From: Gemmatimonadales bacterium
GTDB taxonomy: Bacteria; Gemmatimonadota; Gemmatimonadetes; Gemmatimonadales; GWC2-71-9
DNA: 15,520 nt
Assembly (NCBI GenBank): GCA_013813675.1
Contig: JACCRH010000022.1
Span: 1-15,520 of the forward strand
Reading direction: 5' to 3'
Shown here: positions 6,128 to 12,933 of the stretch, piece after piece
Position numbering within the stretch: the stretch's first letter is position 1
Layout: each line of letters opens with the position of its first letter
Notes under the pieces: generated by a model
Seen by the model: only the letters and a program-made list of their open reading frames with translations
Databases searched by the model: none
Told to the model about the DNA's origin: nothing
Position numbers and translations under genes: made by a program

Positions 6128-7972
6128 ATGTATCTGCTTCGTCTTGTCACCCTGGTGGCCGTGGGTGGGGCGCTGTCAGCACCCTTGGCGGCTCAGGGTA
6201 TCCCGCGCAACGCCCGCACCAACGCGGTCACCGTGGCGCCGCGGTTCATGGTCGCGAATCCCTTCGCATTTGCTCCCACGGATTCCGCGCCGGCCGTGGC
6301 GATCGGGACCGGGATGCGGGAACAGATGAAGGACGTGGTCGGCCGCGATTTCCAGGTGGTCGAGCAGCAGCAGATGAACGACGCGCTGACGCAGTATGGC
6401 TACCCCACGGACGCCATCCTGAGCCCGGCCCTCGCGACGACTCTGGCCAAGAATATCCAGGCCCGCTTCCTGATCACGTCGACCTTGGCTAAGGGGCAGG
6501 GCGGTCGCTACAGCGTCACCGCCCGCCTCCTCGGCGTGAACGATGACGCCGGCAACGTGGTCACCCTGGCCCAGAATCAGGGGGAGAGCCCGCAGGCATT
6601 CGGGAAACGCCTGGCGCAGGCCCTCGACCCGCTGGTCGAGTCGCTGCCCGATGCCAAGGCCTGCATCGACCAGCGCACCAGCAAGCCCGACAAGGCGGTC
6701 GCTGCCGCCAACAAGGCGATCAAGGTGGCCCCGAACCACGGCCTCGCCCACTACTGCCGCGCGCTCGTGGCACAGGACAAGAAGGCGCCCCGCGCCGAGG
6801 TCGTGAAGCACCTCCAGGCCTCGGCCAAGGGGGATCCCTCGAGTCTTCCGGTGTGGACCGCGCTCGCCACCCAGTATCAGCAGGCCAAGGACACGGCCAA
6901 GACTCTGGTCGCGTTCAAGCAGATGCTGCGGGTCGCGCCGACCAACCAGAAGCTCCGGGAGGAGCTGTTCAAGTACTTCCTCCAGAGTGGGCATCCGGAG
7001 ACCGCGCTCGAAGTGGCCGACGAGGGCCTCAAGATCGATCCCTACAATGCCGACCTTTATGACCTCAAGAGCAACGCCTGCCTGTTCCTGAGCAACTTCA
7101 AGTGCGCCGTGGATGCACTGGAGACGATGTACGCCACCGACTCCACCAAGGCCGACACGCTGTTCTTCACCAAGATTTCGGCCGCCGCCGCCGAGGGTGA
7201 GCAGCCCGACACTCTCAGGCTCCTCAAGTGGGCCCAGCTCGGGGCGCGGAAGTATCCCGATAATCCCACGCTCCTCGGTTACCTGAACCGCGGCTATTCG
7301 ATGACGGGACAAGTGGACAGCGTCGTCGCCGTGACCAACCGGATCATCGCCAAAGACACCACCGCCATCGTGCCGGCGCTGGAGGCGGCGCAGGCGCTGA
7401 TCAACGCGCCCCCGGCAACCGGTGCCGGGAGCACGACCGCGCCCACGAGCGGCTCCCCCCGGCCGACCAGCTCCACTCCGCCCGCGAAGGGCGACACGGC
7501 GAAGGGCACTGACTCGACCGCAATGGCCAGCACCTCACGGGCCAAGGAGGCGCTGCCGTTCCTGGAGTACGCCATCAAGTACGGCGACCCTCAGGCCAAG
7601 GAGAACGCCGCCGCGCTGCTGTACACCGCCGGGGCCAAGTTGCTGCAGCAGCCGCAGGACCTGCAGGGCGCGGCGGAGCTGCTCCGGCTCGCCGTCCAGT
7701 CGGCCACCCCGACCGGCAAGGTGGGGCCGGCGTCGAATTACCTGCTGGGCCTGGCCACACTGTTCCAGGTGCCCCAGATCGACCCGCAGGCGGAAAAACA
7801 GAAGTCCTGCGAGCTGGCCCGCCAGGAGGAGACGCTGCTGACGGAGGCCGAGACCGCCTTGACCGCGGGCCGAACAGTGAACCAGGAAGCGGTGGACAAG
7901 AACCTGGGCATCATCAAGCAGTACAAGCCGCGGGTGGCCTCCATGCTGAAGGCGTACTGCAAGAGGCGGTAG
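6128..7972 (+). CDS. Secreted TPR protein of 614 residues
   Basis: The N-terminus MYLLRLVTLVAVGGALSAP with LAAQG after it is a clear Sec signal peptide, likely cut near residue 22, so the protein is exported. Residues of about 30-170 form an alpha/beta domain with a pattern (FQVVEQQQMNDAL, then LAKNIQARFLITSTL, then a strand-rich YSVTARLLG) recalling the N-terminal domains of TolB/FlgT/CsgG-type envelope proteins; this is a resemblance only. Residues of about 175-420 are TPR units. A Ser/Thr/Pro/Gly-rich linker follows at about 425-468, then more helical repeats to the C-terminus (YKPRVASMLKAYCKRR). The start is ATG 6128, with GGGAGG seven bases upstream; the frame is open further upstream but that stretch contains tRNA-Val and cannot be coding. 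A periplasmic scaffold is plausible. Confidence 0.85.
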   Translation: MYLLRLVTLVAVGGALSAPLAAQGIPRNARTNAVTVAPRFMVANPFAFAPTDSAPAVAIGTGMREQMKDVVGRDFQVVEQQQMNDALTQYGYPTDAILSPALATTLAKNIQARFLITSTLAKGQGGRYSVTARLLGVNDDAGNVVTLAQNQGESPQAFGKRLAQALDPLVESLPDAKACIDQRTSKPDKAVAAANKAIKVAPNHGLAHYCRALVAQDKKAPRAEVVKHLQASAKGDPSSLPVWTALATQYQQAKDTAKTLVAFKQMLRVAPTNQKLREELFKYFLQSGHPETALEVADEGLKIDPYNADLYDLKSNACLFLSNFKCAVDALETMYATDSTKADTLFFTKISAAAAEGEQPDTLRLLKWAQLGARKYPDNPTLLGYLNRGYSMTGQVDSVVAVTNRIIAKDTTAIVPALEAAQALINAPPATGAGSTTAPTSGSPRPTSSTPPAKGDTAKGTDSTAMASTSRAKEALPFLEYAIKYGDPQAKENAAALLYTAGAKLLQQPQDLQGAAELLRLAVQSATPTGKVGPASNYLLGLATLFQVPQIDPQAEKQKSCELARQEETLLTEAETALTAGRTVNQEAVDKNLGIIKQYKPRVASMLKAYCKRR

Positions 7973-7979
7973 GCGGGAA

Positions 7980-8061
7980 GTGAAGCGTGAACGGTGAACA
8001 GTAAAGGTGAAACGGGGTGGGTGTACGACACCCTTTCACTTTTTACCATTCACTGTTCACC
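7980..8061. repeat. Inverted pair of heptanucleotide repeat arrays
   Basis: On the + strand, units GTGAAGC, GTGAACG, GTGAACA, GTAAAG and GTGAAAC run from 7980 to 8013. On the - strand, GTGAACA, GTGAATG, GTAAAAA and GTGAAAG fill 8060 down to 8033. The arms share a perfect 10-base inverted repeat, GGTGAACAGT at 7993-8002 with ACTGTTCACC at 8052-8061, and enclose a smaller hairpin. Each array has one GTAAA variant unit. A related array lies at 12906-12933. It resembles a dispersed intergenic repeat family; I do not recognise a named one. Confidence 0.75.
8019..8046 (+). terminator. Probable rho-independent terminator after the secreted TPR gene
   Basis: A perfect 6-base stem GGGTGT/ACACCC with an ACG loop (8019-8033) is followed by TTTCACTTTTT. 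It lies 47 bases after the TPR stop, inside the inverted heptad repeat, whose outer arms would extend the hairpin. The T-tract is interrupted by CAC, so efficiency is uncertain. Confidence 0.5.
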
Positions 8062-8100
8062 CTGTAGTATTCGGGCCTACCCCGAACCCCGGCCACCCCC

Positions 8101-8106
8101 TATATT
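8101..8106 (+). promoter_or_regulatory. Putative -10 element for tRNA-Asp
   Basis: TATATT stands out in a GC-rich spacer and ends 15 bases before the first base of tRNA-Asp, a usual distance for a tRNA promoter with a short leader. No convincing -35 lies 16-18 bases upstream (TACCCC at that position). A small hairpin, TTCGGG/CCCGAA at 8070-8086, precedes it. Confidence 0.4.
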
Positions 8107-8121
8107 CCGCCCGCGTTGCTG

Positions 8122-8196
8122 GGGGCTGTAGCTCAGCTTGGTTAGAGTGCCGCACTGTCACTGCGGAGGTCGCGGGTTCGAGCCCCGTCAGCCCCG
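8122..8196 (+). tRNA. tRNA-Asp, anticodon GTC
   Basis: A 75-base cloverleaf. The acceptor stem is GGGGCTG/CAGCCCC; the D-arm is GCTC/GAGT with one G-T pair; the anticodon stem is CCGCA/TGCGG with loop CTGTCAC, anticodon GTC at 8157-8159; the T-arm is GCGGG/CCCGT around TTCGAGC. The discriminator is G, as expected for tRNA-Asp. No CCA is encoded. It sits directly ahead of the dcw cluster, where mraZ is often found. Confidence 0.97.
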
Positions 8197-8214
8197 CTCC
8201 AGTATTCGAGGCTG

Positions 8215-8247
8215 CACCCCGTCCCGGTGGACGGGGTGTTGTCATTT
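8215..8247 (+). terminator. Hairpin between tRNA-Asp and rsmH, possible terminator or leader structure
   Basis: A perfect 9-base stem CACCCCGTC/GACGGGGTG (8215-8223 and 8230-8238) with a CCGGTG loop is followed by TTGTCATTT. It is 18 bases after tRNA-Asp and 26 bases before the rsmH ATG. It could end the tRNA transcript or attenuate read-through into the dcw genes. The T-run is weak, so the terminator role is tentative while the stem itself is clear. Confidence 0.5.
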
Positions 8248-8264
8248 CACCCGTTGGGTCCTCG

Positions 8265-9185
8265 ATGAGCGAGCCACAGTCGGCGTACCACATGCCCGTG
8301 CTTCTCCAGCCGGTCGTCGCGGCAGCGGCGGGCGCCGTCCGGGCGGTGGACGCGACGCTGGGCGGCGGCGGTCACGCGGAGGCCTTGCGTCGCGCCGGGC
8401 TCGAGTTGCTCGCCATCGACCGGGATCCCGCCGCGATCGTGTTCAGCCGGGAGCGGCTCGGCGATCACGCGATTCGGTACCTCCGGGCGGCCTACGATTC
8501 GCCAGCGGCGTTGAGTGCGGTGGCCGGTTTCCATCCCGGGTTCATCCTCCTCGATCTGGGTGTCTCCTCCCGACAATTGGACGCGACCGAACGGGGATTT
8601 ACCTTCCGGCCGGGCGCGGCGCTCGACATGCGCATGGAGGGGCGGGGAAGCTCGGCGGCCGACCTGTTGAACCAGGCCGGTGGGGACACCCTGGAGCGGA
8701 TCTTCGCCGACTATGGCGACGAGCGGCGCGCCCGGCGGCTGGCCCGGGAAATCGTCCGCCGCCGCGAGCGATCCGAGTTCAGGACAAGCGACGACCTGGT
8801 AAACGCGATCCGGGCTACGCTCGGTCCTCGAGCCGGCCCTTCCGAGTTCGCCCGCCTCTTTCAGGCAGTGCGCATCGCCGTGAACGACGAGCTGGATGGT
8901 CTGGCCCGCGCGCTGCCGGCGTTTCGCGACGCCCTCGCGCCGGGAGGCGGGCTCGGGGTGATCAGCTATCACTCCGGTGAGGATCGGCTGGTCAAGCTCG
9001 CCTTCCGCGAGTGGGCCAGCGCCTGCGTCTGTCCCCCGCATCAGCCGGTCTGTACCTGTCGCGGCCGGCCCCTAGGCCGGCTGGAGCCGCGGAAGCCGAT
9101 ACTGCCGCCGGACACTGAGATCGCCTCGAACCCGCGAGCCCGGAGCGCCAAGCTGAGGATCTTTCGAGTGGGCCATGCAGATTAA
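8265..9185 (+). CDS. rsmH: 16S rRNA (cytosine-1402 N4) methyltransferase RsmH
   Basis: A 306-residue SAM-dependent enzyme that methylates the base of C1402 in 16S rRNA, formerly MraW. It opens with YHMPVLLQPVV, then VDATLGGGGHAEA (28-40) and FILLDLGVSSRQLD (93-106) for SAM binding. GFTFRPGAALDMRM, LFQAVRIAVNDEL (198-210) and the C-terminal RARSAKLRIFRV are family hallmarks. The motif usually written FHSLEDR reads YHSGEDR (235-241). Cysteines 254, 256, 263 and 265 form a CxC-CxC cluster. The frame is open far upstream through tRNA-Asp; ATG 8265 is chosen because it gives the normal short lead into HMPVLL. It lacks a strong ribosome-binding site. It is the first gene of the dcw cluster here, and its end overlaps ftsL by 11 bases. 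Confidence 0.95.
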   Translation: MSEPQSAYHMPVLLQPVVAAAAGAVRAVDATLGGGGHAEALRRAGLELLAIDRDPAAIVFSRERLGDHAIRYLRAAYDSPAALSAVAGFHPGFILLDLGVSSRQLDATERGFTFRPGAALDMRMEGRGSSAADLLNQAGGDTLERIFADYGDERRARRLAREIVRRRERSEFRTSDDLVNAIRATLGPRAGPSEFARLFQAVRIAVNDELDGLARALPAFRDALAPGGGLGVISYHSGEDRLVKLAFREWASACVCPPHQPVCTCRGRPLGRLEPRKPILPPDTEIASNPRARSAKLRIFRVGHAD

Positions 9186-9471
9186 GGGACGGCACTGGCT
9201 CATGGTCTGGCTGGTGTTCTTCGTCTGTGTGCTACTCGCGATCGCGGCGCGTCAAGGCGCCGGCTTTCGCGCCGCCCGCCATCTGGGCGAGCTTCGGGAG
9301 GAGCGTGTGGCTCTGGACGCGCGACGGGCCGAGCTGGAGCGTCAGATCCGAGTGGCATCGAGCCGGGAAGTGCTGGTGCCCCTGGCGGAGCGGTTGCTCG
9401 GACTGCACCAGCCGTCGGACTCCGAGCTCACCCTGCTTCCCGTCTCACCCTCTCCCGCGGTCAGGCCCTGA
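9175..9471 (+). CDS. ftsL: Cell division protein FtsL-like
   Basis: A 98-residue bitopic membrane protein. A short cytoplasmic start (MQIKGRH) is followed by one transmembrane helix at about 8-26 (WLMVWLVFFVCVLLAIAA). A charged helix rich in heptads follows (LGELREERVALDARRAELERQIRVASS, about 37-63), ending in a segment (LAERLLGLHQPSDSELTLLP) typical of the FtsL/DivIC group. FtsL joins FtsB and FtsQ at the septum and helps activate FtsWI. Sequence conservation in the family is low, so the call rests on size, topology and position between rsmH and ftsI. The ATG overlaps rsmH by 11 bases and the TGA shares one base with the ftsI ATG. Confidence 0.85.
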   Translation: MQIKGRHWLMVWLVFFVCVLLAIAARQGAGFRAARHLGELREERVALDARRAELERQIRVASSREVLVPLAERLLGLHQPSDSELTLLPVSPSPAVRP

Positions 9472-11444
9472 TGGCGACCACCATGGCCCGGATCGGGGCG
9501 ATTCAGTTCGGCTTCGCTCTCGGCGTCGCGGCGCTGCTGGCCCGGGCGGTCCAGGTCCAGATCCTCGAGGGCGAGCGTTGGGCGAAGGAAGCGCAGAGCA
9601 AGCGAACCGAGCGGCAGGTGCTGGAGGCTCGCCGGGGTGCGCTGTACGACCGCAACGGCGTCCCGCTGGCTCTCACCCAGGAGTTCTACCACGTCGGCAT
9701 CGCCCCCAACGAGCTGGACGATCCCCGGGCGGCGTTGCGGACGATCCTCCGGAGTCTGGGCCTTCCGGCAGCGTCCCTCGATCGGGAGATCCAGGCGAAG
9801 AAGCGCTGGATCTATCTGCACGGTCCCTACAACGCCACCCAGGTCCAGCCGCTGCGCTCGATGGCCGGCGTGCACCTCGAAGGCATCTTTCAGCGATTCT
9901 ATCCGTCCCGTGATCTCGCCCGGCCGATCATCGGCGGCCTCGAGACGGACCGCGCTACCGGCGGCGCCGGCCTCGAGCTCGCGCTGGACTCGATTCTCAC
10001 CGGCAAGCCGGGGGAGGAGGTCCTCCTGAAGGACCGCGCGGGGCGGCGCTATGCGTCTCCGTCGCGGCGGGTGCGCGACCCCCTGCCGGGCAACGACGTC
10101 GTTCTCACCATCGACACCGAGCTTCAGGAGATCGCGGAGCGCGGGCTGGCCGACGCGCTGAAGGAAATGCAGGCGGAGGGCGGCGACGTGGTCTTCCTGG
10201 ATCCGAAGACCGGCGAGCTGTTGGCCCTGGCCTCTCAGCAGGTCGGTGGGCCCACGGTGCCGCGGGCCTCGGTATTTACCGACCCCTTCGAGCCAGGTTC
10301 GACGGTGAAGCTCTTCACCGCGGCGGCATTGTTGCAGCACAACCTGGTGGACAGCGCCGACCAGGTGTTCGGCGAAGGTGGAAGTTGGCTCATGCCCGTC
10401 ACCCGAAGCGGGCGCACCCGCCCGATCAGGGACGTGCACCCGCACCACGGCAATCTCACCCTGGCCGAAGCCATCCGGATCTCCAGCAACATCGCGATGG
10501 CCAAGTTCAGCATGCGGCTGACCCCGGAACAGCAGTACGACATGTTGCGCGACTTCGGGTTCGGAAGCTCGAGCGGCGCCGAGTTCCCGTCGGAGTCGCG
10601 GGGCATCCTGGAGCGGCCGCACCAGGGGGTGCCGATGTTCACCCGGGCCAGCCTGGCGATGGGCTACGAGTTTGCGGTGACGCCGGTTCAGCTCGCGGCG
10701 GCGTATGGCGCCCTGGCCAACGACGGCGTCCTGATGGCCCCCACGCTGGTCCGCGAGGTCCGGGATCCGTCGGGCACCGTGCTCTTCCGCCGCGAGCCGG
10801 AGCCGGTGCGCCGGGTGATCGGCCGTGACGTGGCGGAGCGCCTGCGCGAGTACCTGCGGAGCGCGGTGGCTGAAGGAGGGACCGGCGGCGAGGCGCAGCT
10901 CGTCAACTATCCCGTGCTGGGGAAGACGGGCACCGCCCGGCGCTACCAGAACGGGCGCTATGTCGAGAACAAATACAACTCGACCTTCGCCGCGATCTTC
11001 CCGGCCGACGATCCCCAGCTCGTCGTGATCGTGAAGATCGACAGTCCCAAGGGGAGTTACTACGGCGGGCGCACGGCGGCGCCGGTCACCCGGATGATGC
11101 TCCAGCAGTCGCTCGCCTCCCGCCGGGTCGCCATCAATCGAGGGAGGATCGCGGCGCCGGAGGTCCTGGTCGCCCCGAGCCCGGCGTCCCCCGCGGGGGG
11201 CAACCCGGTGCGGAAGCCGGTGGTAGTGGTCGGCTGGCCGTATCGCCCATCCAATGCAGCGCCGGTTCCGGTTCCGGTTCCAGTGCCGAGCGTGGGCGGC
11301 CGCTCGGTGCGCGAAGCCGCCCTGGCGCTGCACCGGCGAGGATTTCGAATGAGCCTCCGCGGGGTGGGCCGGGTGACGCGCACGGTGCCGGCCGCGGGCG
11401 AGTCGGCCCGGCCGGGCACGTCGGTGATGGTATGGGCCGAATGA
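9471..11444 (+). CDS. ftsI: Division-specific transpeptidase FtsI (class B PBP) with C-terminal PASTA domain
   Basis: A 657-residue class B penicillin-binding protein that cross-links septal peptidoglycan. A transmembrane anchor lies at about 7-30, then the non-catalytic pedestal with ARRGALYDRNGVPLA (53-67) and a GGAGLEL motif (164-170). The transpeptidase domain has all three active-site motifs: S277-T-V-K280, S338-S-N340 and K485-T-G-T488. After the enzyme domain comes a linker with a (PV)4 run at about 598-606, then one PASTA-like domain (about 607-657: SVREAALALHRRGFRMSLRG, then PGTSVMVW). PASTA domains bind muropeptides and are common on SpoVD/PBP2x-type proteins but absent from the E. 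coli FtsI. The ATG overlaps the ftsL stop by one base, and the stop abuts murE. Confidence 0.95.
   Translation: MATTMARIGAIQFGFALGVAALLARAVQVQILEGERWAKEAQSKRTERQVLEARRGALYDRNGVPLALTQEFYHVGIAPNELDDPRAALRTILRSLGLPAASLDREIQAKKRWIYLHGPYNATQVQPLRSMAGVHLEGIFQRFYPSRDLARPIIGGLETDRATGGAGLELALDSILTGKPGEEVLLKDRAGRRYASPSRRVRDPLPGNDVVLTIDTELQEIAERGLADALKEMQAEGGDVVFLDPKTGELLALASQQVGGPTVPRASVFTDPFEPGSTVKLFTAAALLQHNLVDSADQVFGEGGSWLMPVTRSGRTRPIRDVHPHHGNLTLAEAIRISSNIAMAKFSMRLTPEQQYDMLRDFGFGSSSGAEFPSESRGILERPHQGVPMFTRASLAMGYEFAVTPVQLAAAYGALANDGVLMAPTLVREVRDPSGTVLFRREPEPVRRVIGRDVAERLREYLRSAVAEGGTGGEAQLVNYPVLGKTGTARRYQNGRYVENKYNSTFAAIFPADDPQLVVIVKIDSPKGSYYGGRTAAPVTRMMLQQSLASRRVAINRGRIAAPEVLVAPSPASPAGGNPVRKPVVVVGWPYRPSNAAPVPVPVPVPSVGGRSVREAALALHRRGFRMSLRGVGRVTRTVPAAGESARPGTSVMVWAE
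11262..11285 (+). repeat. Hexanucleotide tandem repeat inside ftsI
   Basis: Three exact CCGGTT units plus one diverged CCAGTG encode the Pro-Val run in the linker between the transpeptidase and PASTA domains of FtsI. The unit is a multiple of three, so changes in copy number would alter linker length without shifting the frame. Confidence 0.75.
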
Positions 11445-12923
11445 ATGGGACTCGCTGACCCGATGCGCCTCACCTGGCGCGAGCTGCTGGTCGAACTGGG
11501 TAGGGCCGATCTGCTGGTTGCCGCGCCAGCGGAGGGTCCGGTTCCCTCCGACCTGAGCGTGGACAGCCGTTCGGTCGGCCCGGGATCGGTTTACCTGGCG
11601 GTCCGGGGCTCGCAGGTGGACGGACACCGCTTCGTGACCGACGCGATCCGGCGCGGGGCGGGCGCCGTCGTCGTCGAAGCCCCGTCGGGCTCCGCCGTGC
11701 CCGAGATCGTAGTGCGGGACGGCCGCCGGGCCGCGCTCGTCCTCGGTGCCGCCTGGTTCGGGCATCCCGCGCGGCGGCTCAGCCTGGTCGGCGTGACCGG
11801 AACCAACGGTAAGACCACCACGACCGGCATCATTCGCCACCTGCTGAACGCCAGCGGCTCGTCCGGAAGCATCGGCACCCTGGGCGCGTTCGACGGACGT
11901 GGCGAGCCAGTCGCGTCGACCGCGGGGACGCTCACCACGCCGGGGCCGATCGATCTGCAGGCGACGCTCGCCGTCCTGGTGGAGCGAGGCGTGGATCGGG
12001 TGACCATGGAGGCATCTTCGCACAGCCTCGATCAGGGCCGCCTCGACGGTCTCGCCTTCGCCGCCGGCGTCTTCACTAATCTCACCCGCGACCATCTGGA
12101 CTATCACTCGACGATGGAATCGTATCTTGCCGCCAAGCTCAGGCTGGGGGGCATGCTGACCGGGTCGGGCGTGGAGGTGGTCAACCTGGACGACACCGCA
12201 TGGCAGGCGCTGCCCACGCGGTCGCGGCGGGTGACGTTCGGACTGCATCCCGCGGCGGACGTGCGGGCCACCGGCATCGTGCTCGACGCGGCCGGCAGTC
12301 GCTTTCGCCTCGGTGGGTGCTTCGGGACCGCCGAGGTCTCGTTGCCACTGCTGGGCGATTTCAACGTGGCCAACGCCCTCGCCGCGGCTGCCTGCGCGCT
12401 GGGAATCGGCCTTCGGCTCGGCGAGGTCAGCGCGCGACTCTCGTCCACGCCCCAGGTTCCGGGCCGGATGGAGCTGCTCAGCGAGATCCCCTGTGTCGTT
12501 CTCCGCGACTACGCGCACACGCCCGACGCGCTGGAGCGCGCGCTCGCGACCCTGCGGCCGCTCACGGCAGGCCGGCTGGTCGTGGTGTTCGGCTGCGGCG
12601 GCGACCGGGACAAGGGCAAGCGTCCACTCATGGGGCGGATTGCCGCCCAGGGGGCCGACCTGGCGGTGGTGACATCGGACAATCCGCGCACCGAGGATCC
12701 GGGGGCGATCATCGACGACATCGAGCAGGGAATGGGCGGCGCCGCGCACCTGCGGATCCCCGATCGCCTCACCGCGATTCACACCGCGCTCGAGCAGGCA
12801 GGTGCCGGCGATACCCTGGTGCTGGCAGGAAAAGGACACGAGACCTACCAGGTGCTGGGCACGGAGAGAGTTCCTTTCGACGAGCGGGCGATCGTGGAAA
12901 AGGCCGTAAAAGGTGAAAAGTGA
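11445..12923 (+). CDS. murE: UDP-MurNAc-L-Ala-D-Glu:meso-diaminopimelate ligase MurE
   Basis: A 492-residue cytoplasmic ATP-dependent ligase adding the third stem-peptide residue. Domain 1 (about 1-108) binds UDP. The ATP loop is VGVTGTNGKTTTT (115-127). MEASSHSLDQGR (188-199) and FTNLTRDHLDYH (210-221) follow, with K231 in YLAAKLRL the likely carbamylated lysine. The C-terminal domain has DYAHTPDAL (355-363) and DNPRTEDP (412-419); the DNPR motif marks meso-DAP rather than lysine specificity. The start is ATG 11445 immediately after the ftsI stop; ATG 11463 is an equally reasonable alternative removing six residues. The last residues (VKGEK) and the stop come from a heptad repeat shared with murF. 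Confidence 0.96.
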   Translation: MGLADPMRLTWRELLVELGRADLLVAAPAEGPVPSDLSVDSRSVGPGSVYLAVRGSQVDGHRFVTDAIRRGAGAVVVEAPSGSAVPEIVVRDGRRAALVLGAAWFGHPARRLSLVGVTGTNGKTTTTGIIRHLLNASGSSGSIGTLGAFDGRGEPVASTAGTLTTPGPIDLQATLAVLVERGVDRVTMEASSHSLDQGRLDGLAFAAGVFTNLTRDHLDYHSTMESYLAAKLRLGGMLTGSGVEVVNLDDTAWQALPTRSRRVTFGLHPAADVRATGIVLDAAGSRFRLGGCFGTAEVSLPLLGDFNVANALAAAACALGIGLRLGEVSARLSSTPQVPGRMELLSEIPCVVLRDYAHTPDALERALATLRPLTAGRLVVVFGCGGDRDKGKRPLMGRIAAQGADLAVVTSDNPRTEDPGAIIDDIEQGMGGAAHLRIPDRLTAIHTALEQAGAGDTLVLAGKGHETYQVLGTERVPFDERAIVEKAVKGEK

Positions 12924-12933
12924 AGGGTGAAGA
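12906..12933 (+). repeat. Heptanucleotide repeat spanning the murE stop and murF start
   Basis: Four consecutive 7-base units, GTAAAAG, GTGAAAA, GTGAAGG and GTGAAGA, fill this stretch. The third unit provides the GTGA in which the murF start and murE stop overlap. Because seven is not a multiple of three, both proteins read KGE from different units in different frames (VKGEK at the MurE end, MKGEE at the MurF start). The unit type matches the arrays at 7980-8061. Confidence 0.8.

Noticed and set aside
6176..7312. 378-codon minus-strand frame within the secreted TPR gene
   Set aside because: Antisense to a gene with a clear signal peptide, ribosome-binding site and TPR repeats; its translation is Leu/Gly/Glu-rich shadow.
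7980..8061. CRISPR array
   Set aside because: Units are seven bases with no spacers and occur in both orientations; this is a simple heptad repeat, not repeat-spacer architecture.
8007..8264. Upstream extension of the rsmH frame
   Set aside because: It would translate the heptad repeat and tRNA-Asp. RsmH proteins begin close to the HMPVLL motif, so ATG 8265 is used.
9342..12839. 1165-codon open frame on the minus strand
   Set aside because: It lies antisense to ftsL (end), ftsI and murE, all with complete family motifs. Its translation is Arg/Gly/His/Pro-rich with no recognisable domain, as expected for the shadow of high-GC codon usage.
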